A stretch of 64,000 nucleotides of DNA from Lactarius indigo (Eukaryota > Basidiomycota > Agaricomycetes > Russulales > Russulaceae): NCBI GenBank assembly GCA_025766275.1, contig JAFKAC010000144.1:52994-116993 (forward strand). The letters run 5' to 3'. Below the pieces are notes generated by a model. The model saw only the letters and a program-made list of their open reading frames with translations, made no database searches and was not told where the DNA came from. This document shows, in pieces, positions 50,557-63,500 of this stretch (the stretch's first letter is position 1; the number at the start of each line of letters is the position of its first letter). A program made the position numbers and the translations under genes.

Positions 50557-51439
50557 TGATGACTCGATGACGTATGATAGATATCGTCTAAGCTTCTGGT
50601 TGAGCACTGAACCGGGTTACCACTAACTAGCACTGACCATCGAAGTAGAATTTGGACGTCCTTTTACAGGATAGGCAGAGGGTCAGTGAATAGGAATAAT
50701 GTTAGTGGAGTAGACGGCATCATCGGCATAAAAAACCTTATTTCCGCTAGCCAATAATATTCCATCATCCCCCGGCTTCCCCCGTATCCCCGCCCCTCCC
50801 ACGTGAGTGTGACACCTTGTCACCGAGCCCCAGTGCCTGGACGAAATGCCCGACGAGTATAGCCTTGTGCACGCGTGCCTCAACGGGCGCTATCAACGGC
50901 TGGATCCGAGACTAGAGTGTTGGGATAAAGCCCGGAACGGACACGGTCCGGCAAACCGAAGCTCGACCGACATATTAGATAATCGTAATATTACCGTAGC
51001 TAAAAGATTATCTAAGGAATAATATCTAGGAAAGAGGAGCATACGCTTTCCCAACTCCCTTGGGACCTCCTACTCTCACGCATTGTTCACCTAAGTGTTC
51101 ACCTATCCGGCTGCCTGCCTCCGCAAATCTCCACATAGAGCGGCGGATACGAGACAAGGATATAGATGTGTACAAATAAGTCTTTTATAACTGAGCTCAA
51201 AAGTTGTTCAGGGAAGCCTTTATTTGATGGCGTGACTTTCTTGGCACCTTCCTATTTGGGGGCGTGATTCCCCGCGGAAAAACGGTGCCTTAGGCAGTTG
51301 GTGAAAGTCACAAAGAAGGTCAGACCCAGCCTCCTTCCCGTGTTCTATTCGTTGCCCCAGTTCGAAAGATAATAATTAACCATCAACATTAAAATACAAC
51401 GGGGAAAGTAAGGAAAAACTACGGGACGAGGGGTGCTCC
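50557..51439. other. Intergenic
   Basis: No gene supported. It contains the AT-rich stem-loop at 50975-51015. Confidence 0.45.
50975..51015. repeat. AT-rich stem-loop with TAATATTAC in the loop
   Basis: Perfect 10-bp arms, TTAGATAATC (50975-50984) and GATTATCTAA (51006-51015), enclose a 21-nt loop containing TAATATTAC (50986-50994). CTAG follows 10 nt after the stem. Confidence 0.7.
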
Positions 51440-52867
51440 TCAAAGCTTTGACTGCTCCGCCTTGACCACTCTCGCAAAGCCACCACCGATGACGATCTAA
51501 AAGCAAAACGAAGATGGATCAAAACCAGCGCACAAGACCCCATGCCAGCCAGCGAACGACGCACCTTATCAGTCGTGACGTTCTTCACCTCGAACGCGAT
51601 ATCGGCAATGTTGCCGGGTCCCTTATTCACATGCCACGCGCGCGTCTCGAGTTCGTCTCCGGGCTTGACTGGCGCCGTGAAGCGCACGCCAAAGTACAGC
51701 AGCGCGGCGGGGTCATTACCGCCGACGGCCTGGAGGATCGCACGCGCGGCAAAGCCGAACGTCGAGAGGCCGTGCAGGATCACGCCGCCAAAACCAGACG
51801 CGGCGCCCACGTTTGGGTCTAGTCAAAAAAATCTGAGTTTCGTTCCAAGATGGGGGGTTAGGAGGGCCGCGCACCGATGTGGAGGGGGTTGTAGTCGCCC
51901 GAGAGACGGTAGATGAGCGCCTGCTCTGGCAATGTTTTCTCTCGCACGATCCAGTCTGGCGCGCGGATCGTCGGGATCGACTCGTGGACTGGGGGAGAGA
52001 GGGCCATGCGCGCGAAACGCGTGCCCGTGAGCTTTCCACCGAGATTGAAGGACGCGGACTGGAGTACGTCAGCGCTTCGGACAAAGGACGCGAGCAAAAG
52101 GAACGTACGAAGAGACGCGCATAGGGCGTGTTGTGCGAGTCGACGAGCGTAAACTCGCTCTCGAGGATGACACCGGACTCTGCGCGTTACGGTCAGTGGG
52201 TCGTTACGGCGTAGGGGGGGGGGGAGAGATGGACACGCACTGTTCTCACGGATAGACGCGAGTCGCTTTTTGAGTCTCCAACCGGGCCCGCTGACGAGGG
52301 GGAGCGGCTTGAGGATCTCGATGGATTGCGATCCGTGCACGACGCGTTTTGGGTCGAAGGTGGGCAGGCCTGGGACGGTGGTAGACCCCGCGCGCTGAGC
52401 AAAGTTTATGACGTCTTGGTCGGTACCTAGAACAAGAGCCGTTAGGGGACGAATGGTGACAGAAGTGATTCGAGCCGAACCTTTGAGGAAGAGTGTGACG
52501 GGATACGTAGGGAAGGCAGCGAAGGATGGGTCTGAAGGTTAGAGTGGTGAGCCCACAGCGCAGTAAGCGAAAAAAAATTGACGAAACGAACCGAGCTCTG
52601 AGGGGTTCGAAAGGGGCAAATTAGGGTTTTGAGCCAAAAGGAGGAATAACAGGGCGAGCTCACCGTATACGAACTGCTTGTCGGACGGCTTGGCACCAAT
52701 TCCAATGGCGTAGGTGAGGAGATCTCGCGTGTTCCAGCCAACCTAAAAATATCCGTGGGTGTGTGAGTGATGAGCCAAGATGGGACGAGAGGTAACGACG
52801 TGCTCACAGGCTCCGACGCGTACTCCTTCCCGACAAGCTTTTCGAGCTGTTCGACGGTAGGGGCCAT
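51440..52867 (-). CDS. Peroxisomal MaoC-type (3R)-hydroxyacyl-CoA dehydratase / enoyl-CoA hydratase 2, 315 aa
   Basis: Nine exons: 52867-52808, 52742-52664, 52597-52592 (6 nt), 52531-52481, 52426-52241, 52179-52109, 52058-51875, 51818-51565 and 51496-51440; sum 948 nt. The N-terminal half is the non-catalytic hot-dog fold; the C-terminal half has the hydratase-2 motif YRLSGDYNPLHI with catalytic Asp206 and His211, followed by GFGGVILHGLSTFG. The C-terminus is AEQSKL, a type 1 peroxisomal signal. It should hydrate trans-2-enoyl-CoA to (3R)-hydroxyacyl-CoA in beta-oxidation. In many fungi this domain is the end of the multifunctional Fox2 protein; here it is a free-standing enzyme. Splicing without the 6-nt exon would also keep the frame. 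Confidence 0.9.
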
Positions 52868-54328
52868 TGCGTGTGTGGATAGTAGTAAATGGGGTCAGAT
52901 GAGGGAGGATGATGGGGAAGGATAGCTAGCGCTGGCCCTTTTTGAAGGATGTGATTGGCAAGGTTCCGGTTTCGGGTACTTCATTTACCTGGCCCGACTC
53001 CCCAAAGTAGCTCCGAGGACGGCACTCTGTACAGAAGAGTACAACACAACTCACACACACATGATAAATAACCGGTTCTCTTCTGGCCACCGATGGTGGT
53101 CCGAGGCCAAACTGACACTCCGATTCGCTTCTTTGAGCCAAACTCGTGAGAGCCTCGGGACAGTCCTGTTGATGCGGTCCGAGTCGAGGCAACTCAACGC
53201 CTAACTCAACTTAACTCGGGGATTCAGCGCTTTCAGCTGCAGAAACGTGGGCTAATGGGAAACTTTCAACTCTGAAGGTCCCACGCCTCTTGGCCCAATG
53301 GAGCGAACCCGGGAGCAAGCAAAAGCGAAGTGACGAGAAAAGAAGCTATGTCCTTTGAGTAACTGCTGTTGGGCCTGACTTCCGAAGCAATCACGCAGTG
53401 AATAGGGGGAAACAGTGGCAAATGAGTGCCGTCTATCCGTCTATTAGGGAACAAGAGACAAAAGGATTTGTACGTATGCGAAGCGAGCCGGTAAGATAAG
53501 AGGGAACAGTATGGGACTATGGGTGGCATAAGAGAATTCAAGTGGGGACCCACTGACTTCTCTCATGTCTGTGGGGAACTTGGCAGGGAGGGCAAGTCGA
53601 GGCAAAACAGAATGAGTTAGTGATGTAGGAAGAGCCGTTTGCGTAAGGGGAAGTGTCCACAATAAGAAACGAGTAACAGAGAGGGGGATAGATAGAAATA
53701 TATGTATGAGGCAAGTGAAGATGGAAGATGGAGGGAGAGCGAAGACCGAGGATCAATGGCGTGTAGCGTGGGCCTGGGACAGGACAGCAACAGCAACGGC
53801 AACGGGGGCGCGAATCACGGTTGAGTCACGTGATGACGTTCCAATGGAAACATTCACCAAGCACACTGTAGTCTTTTCGTTTGCAGGGCTCCGCGTTTCT
53901 GTTAATAAAACGTATTCACTTACTATCTTTGGTACAGAATACTTGAGGTTGTTATTCTGGTAGTGGGGACGGAGATGGATCAAGAATCCGATGGGGGCAA
54001 TACCTACACCCAAGTCTGCCGGTGCAGCGCGTTTTCAGAGACAACTCCTGAGTTGCACCAGGTGTGGATTCTCGGACCGAGTTAGAAGTTGACACTGGTG
54101 TGGGCTCTACAGTACAGCTGGCGAGGAAATGTTGACCGAAACGCATTCCTGTAACTCGGGGATCGGAGAACAACCCTTATCAGACATAAAATAATATATA
54201 GATGATCATGAGATTGACTCGCCGGAACCTGTGCAACCAACTTGACTTTGTCCATCCTTCGGAACTTCCTGTCTCCCCCACCCTACTTCCCCCTCACTCA
54301 GTTCTGCATTTGCTATACTAGACGTCTC
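52868..54328. other. Intergenic between divergent genes
   Basis: 1.46 kb upstream of both neighbouring genes. Short open stretches occur on both strands but lack coding features. Confidence 0.45.
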
Positions 54329-56141
54329 ATGAAGTCTCCACGTATCTTAATACCCCGCAACATATACACACGGCCATCTCCAGCTCGACATGCTTTTGCT
54401 ACTGCTGTCGTCGCACCAGTCCGGCCTTCTCTAAAGCCGGTCTCTATAATTCGCACTCCCTGCGACCGCCAACGCAATTCGACCCTCGCTAGCTCACACA
54501 CCGATGTAGACCCTGCCGTTTTTCTTCCGACACACCAAGGTACTTTCCTTCATCTCTTTCTATCTGAAACACAACTCATACCATGTCAGTCCCGTCGCGG
54601 ACTCAGTCGACACCTATGCAGGAGTATCAGAAGCTTGTCCAGGTTGGCGCACTAAGATCGGATGACCACCAAACCCGGATCATCCAGAAACTCCAATCTC
54701 TGCACGATGCTCTCGCTGTGTACGATCCCCCGCCGCCATCAGGGGGTTCATCGCTCGTATGCCATTTGCTCCCCTCTAACGCCGCATTTCTGACCTCCCC
54801 CAGTTTTCCCTCTTCTTCTCGAGCCCAGCTCCGAGTGCCGACAGCGCAGCCAGACCCCACGGGCTATACCTTTACGGCGATGTCGGCACCGGAAAGACCA
54901 TGCTCATGGATCTCTTCTATAATACCCTACCCGCCCGCATCACCCACAAGCGGCGCGTCCACTTCCACGCGTTCATGCTCGACGTCCACAAACGCATGCA
55001 CGCAGCCAAGGCCGCAGGAGCGGGCGACCCACTCGTGCCCGTTGCGCGTGACCTTGCCAATGAAGCGCACGTGTTATGCCTCGACGAGTTTCAGGTGACG
55101 GATATCGCAGACGCGATGATCCTGCGACGATTACTCGACGCGCTACTCGAACACGGAGTCGTGTGCGTTTTGACCTCCAAGTGCGTCATCCTCCTTCTCC
55201 CTTTTCTACCCACCCCTGATGACGCTCTTCCGCGTAACGCACAGCCGACACCCAGACGAGCTGTACAAGAATGGGATCCAGCGCGCGTCGTTCCTCCCAG
55301 CAATAGATCTTCTCAAGTCCCAGTTCGACGTCACCGACCTCGATTCGGGCACAGGTCCGTTACCAGCCGCCGCCACCACCATCTCTGTCGTAACTCTCAC
55401 GTCACCCTGCTCCGTTAACCCCGCAGACTACCGCCGCGTTCCGCGTGCCTTGTCCCACGCCTACTTCTCCCCGTTGAACAGTGCCACGCGCGCTGCCATC
55501 GATGCGCAGTTCGATGCGCTCACTGAAGACCTTCCCATCCTGGATGGCGCGACGATTCGGCTGTGGGGCCGCGATCTCACCGTGCCGCGCAGTGCCGGGT
55601 CCGTCGCACAGTTCCCGTTCGCGGAGTTATGCGGGCGACCGCTCGGTGCGGCGGATTACCTCGAACTGACGCAGCGATATGGGACGCTGTTCGTGACGGA
55701 CGTGCCCCGTATGGGACTAAACGAGAAGGACAAGGTATGTTGGTCAGCGAGAGAGAGAGAGGGTGCCTTTGTTGATTCGTTACAGGCGCGGCGATTCATC
55801 ACTTTCATCGATGCGTGCTACGAAAGCAAGACGCGGTTATTCGTTTCATCAGAGGTGCCCATTTTTGAGATATTCTCCGATGATTCGAGTCAGACCCCGG
55901 GCGCTCCCGTATCTGATCACATGCGCGCTATTATGGACGATTTGGTACGGGTGCCTTTTTAGTCTTGGTCCGAATTCAACATTCATTGACCCGAACTAAA
56001 TAGGGTCTGCCTGTTGAGGTAGTGGGTGCCGCGTCGATGTTTAACGGCGAGGAAGAGTTGTTTGCGTTTGCTAGGTGTTGTTCTCGATTAGTCCAGATGG
56101 GCAGTGTCGACTGGATGGAACTTGCTGGACAGAGGGAGTAG
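54329..56141 (+). CDS. AFG1: Mitochondrial AFG1-like ATPase, 489 aa
   Basis: Seven exons: 54329-54539, 54590-54756, 54804-55180, 55245-55354, 55427-55734, 55786-55944 and 56004-56141; sum 1470 nt. The N-terminus is basic and hydroxylated ([20 protein letters not shown]), like a mitochondrial presequence. Walker A is GDVGTGKT (about 151-158) and Walker B LCLDEF (about 217-222), followed by [14 protein letters not shown] and [13 protein letters not shown], both hallmarks of AFG1/LACE1. The family promotes turnover of mitochondrial proteins, including respiratory-chain subunits. Length and motifs are complete. Confidence 0.94.
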
Positions 56142-56374
56142 AGACTAGAAAGCTTTGTAATTAATTGTGACCCACAGCAGTAGTCATCTCATCCACACTC
56201 TACCCGTGTGGCAGATGCTCTAGTGTACATAACTCTTATTAATCCGTTACGAGTCATTTGTGGCACACTGCTTTTGGCACCACAACTGTACTGCAGTACA
56301 AAGGTGCACTTAAGAACCCCCGTTTGGCGGGTTGTACCACTATCACCATCACTGCCATCATCACCCCACACCCA
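56142..56374. other. Short intergenic region
   Basis: This 233-bp stretch holds the AFG1 3' end and the next promoter. Confidence 0.4.
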
Positions 56375-57871
56375 ATGTCTGGACAGATTCGATTACCCCA
56401 GCTCCCAACCGACATCTTACACGACATCGTCGACGAGCTCGTCGTTGATTTCGACAGGCAAAGCTTGGATCAGTGGCACCACCAAAATCGATCACAACGC
56501 TTTTCTTACTCCAAAGAGCTGCTCGCCCTCCGTCTCGTATGCCGAGAATTCTGCCACATCGTCTCCCCACGGATATTCCGCACGCTAAGGTTCACGCACA
56601 CCCTGCCCAGTATCAGGGGGTTCATCACCATGCTGCAATCCCCAAGGGTGTCTCCTTGTGTGCACTCAGTAAAGTACCAGTATTGGGACCCAGGTAAGCT
56701 TCCCCACGTGTCATTTTCTCCTCCATCTCATTGACGGATCCCCGCAGAACCCTACCGGTACGAGACCCCCGCCCCTGAAGTCCTGTCGGCGCGCGGGGCC
56801 CGCGCAGAGATCCGCGAGCTACTCCAGCACGCCCTATCCCGCCTCCACGAGCTCCCATCTCTCCGCTCCCTCTCCATCCGCTTCGGCGACATCGCGCCAC
56901 AGCCCGCCGAGCTCGACACCATCCGGGACGATCTCAACGCGATCCTCAGCGCGTTGCTCGTCTTTGGCGCCAGCGCCCCCGGCGCGCTCTCCGCCTTCTC
57001 CCTCTCGCGCCTGCCCCCGATCCACCTCACGCAGTACGACGACCCCGCGTTCCGCGCGCTCCTCACGGGCCTCGACCAGCTCGAGATACACTCCGCTGGC
57101 ACCGACGCCTGGTCCGCGCTCACCACGCCGCCCCTCCCCCAGGACCTCATCTCGCCCTGCGAGCCCTTCTTCTCACGCACCCTCCCGCACTGCCTCCTCC
57201 CCGCACCCTCACTCGCATCGCCCACGGCATTCGCGCACCTCGAGGCGCTCGCGCTCTCCTTCTCAGACCCCGTCGGCGTCTTCTACCTCTCCTACAACTT
57301 TGCCGACCTCTTCTTCCCCGCGCTACGCGCGCTCCGGCTCCAACACGTCCAGTTCTCGGCCGCGCGCGACGCAGAGCACCTCGTCACGCGCCACGCCAAC
57401 ACCCTCCTCGAGCTCCACATCGCCCACTGCCAGATCGCCGTCCCGCAGAACGGGACCGAGAACCCGCAGGCAGCCGTCGCTGCGGCCTTTGCGGCCGCGA
57501 GAAACAGCCTCAACAACATGAATAACAACAACAACGGCAACAATAACAACGGGTACCCGCCACCGCCGTCACTGCCGCCGCCCGATGACGATGCGTTTGA
57601 CGGCTGGCCGGTCGTCCCGCGGCCCTGGTCGGATATATATACCGAGTTTACGAACAAGCTCGGCCGACTCGTGTTTCTGGACGTGCAGGACCCGTGGTGG
57701 CTCAGCTTCCCCGATCGGTACGTGACGTATTCTCCGAGCGTGGTCATGCAGTTCCTCGAGGATGGCCGCGAGGACGACATTCGCGCGCTCGAGACATTCC
57801 ATCGGACCGTGAAGGAGCGCGCAAAGGGCTTAGGCATCGAGTACAAACGTGAGTGGTTTACTCTTTCTTGA
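56375..57871 (+). CDS. F-box-like protein, 480 aa
   Basis: Exons 56375-56693 and 56748-57871 (intron 54 nt), sum 1443 nt. The N-terminus fits an F-box: LPQLPTDILHDIVDELV, then LLALRLVCREFCHIVSPRIF. The remainder is leucine-rich without regular repeats that I can register, with an Asn-rich run (about residues 390-405) and a Pro/Asp linker. Such proteins are usually substrate adaptors of SCF ubiquitin ligases; the substrate here is unknown. Basidiomycetes have many diverged F-box proteins of this kind. Confidence 0.75.
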
Positions 57872-58675
57872 TTGAGTATTTTAGTGACGTTGGGATATTA
57901 GCTGCCATTCGGATACCTGATGAAGACGAGTTCATCTGCGACTGTCACTAAAACCGGACATGTACTTCTACTGCCCATACCCGGGCCTGTCGTTCCGGCC
58001 ACGCACGAGTAGTGTATTCGTTGCGCTTCTCACACTCCAACTTCGAGTAGACAGTCGCTCCGGTCACCAATTGTAGCACCATACGCCTGCCCTACTCCGC
58101 TTTTCTTCGCGTTTCCTTGTCCTGCCTCATCGCAGCTTTGATCCCGAGATTGTAATCAGCACCGCAATTCTCCTCTCTCTCTCTTTCTCTCCCTTCGACA
58201 ATTGTATTTCGGGTCTCATTTTTATTTATTCGATCGCATTTAGATCCTTCCCATGTGTTTCTACTCCTTTGAACGTAACTTATAGCACTTTACTACTACC
58301 TACAACGATGAGCACCAATCCGTTGTTACAAACGAGATGTACTGTAGCTAGAGTCTACTGCCCAAACTATGTTCTCATCCTTCATATCGTATTGAAAAAA
58401 TCTTAATTTGTTCACGGTTCGCCATATGGCGCATTGACCGCCGCTCGAGCTCACGTTGGAAATGCATAACTTTGTACAATGCCCTTGGGTATTCTCGCTA
58501 GGTCATTCACTAACCAGAAACTAAAGCCGTTTATTCTGATACGTCGGGACTAACACCAAATAAATGGTTACACTATCGGGGTTGTGTAAGTGCGGCGACG
58601 GGCCGCCGCATCTACCGCGAGTGCCCGGGTCCGGCCGTTATCTATGACATCTCTGCCAAGTTACGGTGCTCGCGA
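57872..58675. other. Intergenic
   Basis: 804 bp with a short CT-repeat tract near 58171-58192; no gene supported. Confidence 0.45.
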
Positions 58676-59598
58676 ATGCAAGACGACAAAGAATCCTATC
58701 TCTTGCTCCTCCTCTCGGACGCAAACCTCCCCACCGGCTCCTTCGTCGCATCCGCCGGCCTCGAGTCCACCGCAGCCCACGCGCTCTTCCGCGTACCGGG
58801 TCCTCCTCCCGGCTCAGACATCCTCGCCTTCCTCCGCAGCTCAGTCGACACCTACGCACGCAGTGCGCTACCCTTCACGCGCGACGCACACCGCGTCGTA
58901 GCCGCCTACACGAGCGGCGGGACCTCCGAGCTCGATGCGGCACTAGCGGCGCTGACGCGCCTCGACGCGCTGTACGACGCGAGCACGCTGAACCACGTTG
59001 CGCGTCGCGCGTCGTGTGCGCAGGGCGCTGCGCTGCTCACGCTCTACACGAGGGGTTTCACCCGCCCGTCTGCCCTTCTCACAGACACTGGCACCGACTA
59101 CGACGAGCAGCGTGAGAAACGCGCCGCCGCGCTAGTCGCGGCGCTCAAGTTGCGCGTGCGGCGGGGCGAGCCCGATGCGCCAGCTGGACATCTCCCCGTC
59201 TGCTGGGGCGTCCTGACCGGCGCGCTGGGCCTGACCGTCGGTGAGCACCCTACCCTGGCCCCGTAGCTCTATTCGCAACACACAACATACGTAACGTAAC
59301 TACAGACCGTGGTGCGCACCTGCACTTGTTTCTCCACGCGCGCGGCGTGCTGTCCGCTGCGGTCCGCATGAACATCGTGGGTCCGTACGCTGCGCAGCAG
59401 CTCTTGCTGCATGCCGTGCGGCACGTGGTCGACGACGCACTGCGATCTACCGCGCATCTAATTTCTGGGGCATTGTGCGACGAGGAGGTCGACTCTGATG
59501 AGCGGGCGGACGAACGGCTCCCGGCGACGACGTGGCCGTTGGGCGAGATACTTGCGGCCCGTCATGATCTACTCCACTCTCGTATCTTCAACAGCTAG
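58676..59598 (+). CDS. ureF: Urease accessory protein UreF, 285 aa
   Basis: Exons 58676-59240 and 59306-59598 (intron 65 nt), sum 858 nt. The UreF signature is clear: LLLLSDANLPTGSFVASAGLE at the N-terminus, SYLLL before it, and VRMNIVGPYAAQQLL near the C-terminus. UreF works with UreD/UreH and UreG to load nickel into urease in the cytosol. The helical body with LDALYDASTLNHVARRAS fits the family. No other urease gene is in the window. The sequence looks intact. Confidence 0.92.
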
Positions 59599-60515
59599 AA
59601 ATGTAATTCGTTCTGTAGCGATCTGTCTCCAGCATTGGCGGCTCAGGAAAACGTTTGTGATATTCAGGTAACGTTGCACGGCCTGCCTTGCAACGGGACC
59701 CCAATGGTCATAGGACCACAATGGCCGTAGACCCCGTGTACCTCCCGTGGGAGTGTAAGTTACGACGATTTTTGCTCAGGGTCGATGAAGCATTTCCCGG
59801 ATCGATCGCGTTCATGGAGCCAACAGTATGAAGCAGTGAGCCTATGTGACGAATAGGTGAAATCGGCAACAATTTATTGGAGCGATCAAAACGTGGGACT
59901 TGAGTATACCGTCTTGGCTATGCAAATGGGTCTCGGTTATTAACGGCGACACGAGGGAAAGATGTACTCTGTAACTCGAACTATGTAGTAATGACCAGGG
60001 GTGCGCAAGATTGCCGTCCTTCAGTTGACTGTCACTGGCAATGACGCGTCTCCCTCCCTATGGTCCCTTGATTGGAAAGAACGGGTTGTTCGTTCGTATA
60101 CAGTAATTCGTATTTAGGTCGGCTTCGCACGGCGTGTCCGGGCAGAGACAGAAAATCCATTGATGCGTAATCTGACCAACTGTTCCCGTCCTGCCATGCA
60201 CAATAAAAAGTTGCACTGAATACTCCTTCCATCATTTGACCGTAACCAACGAGATTGCCGCTGATAGCCTAGCGCTGTCCAGAGTTGGTATCAGCAAGAC
60301 ACACTCTTTGACATTTTCGAATCAGAAGCCTTGCTCGCGATGTGTAAATGCCCGCGGCCAGGGGACGGGGCGAACTTATTCCTCGGATCATTCTTCTGTA
60401 TTTATTCTCGACGTTGGTTTGGGCCACTATTACTGGGCACTAGTCTTGACCAAACCCTCTGCTGCTCTGTGGCAAGTGGTCAACACCTCGAGCGACGACC
60501 CAACGATAGGCGCAA
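59599..60515. other. Intergenic
   Basis: No supportable gene. Confidence 0.45.
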
Positions 60516-63500
60516 ATGATCCACTTGTCAATTCTCCTGTTTCCTCTTTTTTATTATGGAAGAGCTCAGCAGACGCTTTATCCTCCGGCGATCCCTCTTG
60601 CAGTCCGCTCCCCATACCTCAGTTCTTGGATGTTCACTATCAATGGCACAAATATCGGAGCACTATGGCCGACAACCTCTGCTCATCAACCTTCTGACCA
60701 GGCTCCAAGTTTGAACGTATGTCGTCTCTTCGCTCAGTATAACACCAAACCTTACTGCACTTCAGGCCCTTAACCTGCCCGTCCTCGTCCGTGTCGACAT
60801 ATAACTTACTCATTACTGGGATATCCATATCCAATCGACGTAACTTCAAACCTCACCAATACACTAATCTCACCAACGCAGACAAAGCTCATCTCCCAAG
60901 CTGGACCCATGTAATTTAACCTCACCTTTCTGAATCCGATCGAGGTCCGAACCAGAATTGGCTTTATGACCTTGTACTCACAATTTCGGCATAGCCTGGA
61001 GATTGGGTCAAGCAATCGATCCCATTCTCATATATGTCATTGACTGCCAAATCACTGGATGGTTCAGCTCATGCTGTACAAGTGTATTCGGAAGTCAGCG
61101 CAGGTAGGCGATGTCATAATCGTTGTCCCGTGTCCATCGTGTCTCAAACTCGTCACAGAATGGATGTCAGCGGATCGAAGCCAGGTGATCGTATGGAGCA
61201 CGACAAGCAATAACAACGCCATCTACCATACGGTCAAACTTCAAAGCCCAGCCGTGTTCAACGAAATATCCACTCAAGCGGAATGGGGGCACGTTGCACT
61301 ATGCCATGAAGAGCGTGAGTATCGATCGTGTGGCACGGATTTTGCCACTTACTAGTATGGTCGATGATCTAGGGTGGCGATATCACATACAAGACAGCTC
61401 AGGATTCGGTTCCCGTGAACTATTCCAGCTTAACGGGGTGTTGGACAACCAAACGGACACGAATTTTCGTTCCATCTCTCCCAACTTCGCAGTTTTTGCC
61501 ATATCACGCAATCTCGGCATCATCCAAGCGAACGCAGGATCCCGTCGTCTGGGCTGTTGGGTACATCACAGACCCAGCCATCGATTACACAGACCTATCT
61601 GGAGCCACCCAACAACGTAGTCTGTTCTACAAGACCCAATATTCTGATGACACGTCCTTGGTCAGTATCGGCGTTCTTCAATAGACGATGTCTCATATCA
61701 TATATAAGATCGTCGACTTCTCAACGATTTCACCAATGCGTCTTCAAGAGCACAACAACTGGATTTGAAGATACTCGAGGAGGCTGCGCCTATCTCTGGA
61801 CTTCTAGGAGATTTGGTTTCTCTTGCGACGGCGCAAGTATATGGCAGTACTCAACTGACGGTCGGGACTGACACAAGTGGTAATTTCAATAAGTCGGATG
61901 TGATGGCGTTTATGAAGAATGTTGGAGGGTCGAAGACAAAGTAAGTCGCCTTCGTGCGTCGAGTGGGAGATAGATCCTGACCCTGGTCAAGCCGGTTAAT
62001 GCGGTCGAGACTCTGTACTCTGCATTCCCAGCGTTCATGTACATCGATCCTAAACTGGGTGGACTCCTTCTTGATCCACTGTTTCAGTTGCAAGCCCCCC
62101 CCATCTACACTAACCCGTACGCTGCTCCTGATCTAGGTGGGTTCTAGAACGTGAGTAACTAAGTTTCGAGGGCTGATTGTCAAGAATGTAAAGGGACGAA
62201 CTACCCTAACGTCACGATCAGCAATTCTACTCATGACCAAGGAGTAGAACGTTGGTATCGTTGTCGCTGGTCCTGCATGTGATCACTGATCTAACTTATT
62301 CATTACGAAGATTCCGGGAATATGTTGATCATGACTTATGCCCACGCTCGTGCCAGTGGAGATGGTAGCTTGATCAGCAGATACGTACGTCTTCCCTCTC
62401 GGGTGCATGTAGATGGCTAACAATACTGGACAGTATGATCTCCTGACTTCCTGGGCTGATTATTTATGCAACTCGACACTGTTGATTCGCGATCAGTGCG
62501 TCGTCTCCGTTAACGGTTCTTATTGCTGATAACCTATTGACGATGATCTACACAGGTCCTCCGCGGATGAGCTGTCGATCAACAATCAAACTAACCTCGC
62601 AATCAAGGTATCGTCGCCATCAAAGCGATGTCTGAAATGAGCTCAATTGTCAAGCAGGCGCCGATGCTAACAAGTATTCCGTACGTGACTCCGTGAAGCT
62701 TTTTACATGTTGTGTAGCGGAATTGATTGGTCTATAGGGTATGGCCACGAGTCTCTATGCTCAATGGAAAGGCCTTGCACCTAGGGAGTGATAAACGCCT
62801 CCTTGCAGCATACGGGCAAACGAATTCGTGGTCTTTGGGTTATAATCTATTTGCCGACGTATGGCTAAACACTGGCGTCGTCGAATCATTCCGTCGGTGT
62901 CTGCTCATTTCTACTTTATATCGACAATTATCCGACTCCGTAGTGGGCTTCCAGGTCTACGATGGTCAAAGCAGTTTCATCAACAACCTCACATTGACTT
63001 CGACCTTTAGCAAGTTTGGCGTGCCAGTCGATAACCTCGGTTCCGACACCGGCGCCGCTATGTCCAGTCAGCAGAGTTATTCTTTTTCGGTCATCTCAGC
63101 TAATGTAGATCTAGGCTGGAACTTGTTCGTAGCTGCTATGACCTCAAATCAGGACCTACGCACGAATCTTATCTCGAGAGTTCACAATCGAGCGTCTTAT
63201 AACAAGACTGCAGGCGTTTTCCCGATCGAGTATGATAGCACCATAGGAATAACCATCCTGGGAGGAGCCAGGTGAGCTCCTGGCTATTTGCATCAGTCGG
63301 GCGCCAATTCATATTTACCGCATCCCCCTAGCCCCGCACAAGGCGCAGTGTATGCGCCATTAGCTCTCAAGTTCGTATAGCAGGTGCCTTTTTTTTCGGA
63401 GCCGCGACTTACATGTTTCTCAGAGCTCCCGTTTTGCAAATAACAGCTAATCTTACTACGACGACCGGGACCGTGACATCGTCAAAATCACACTCAGGAG

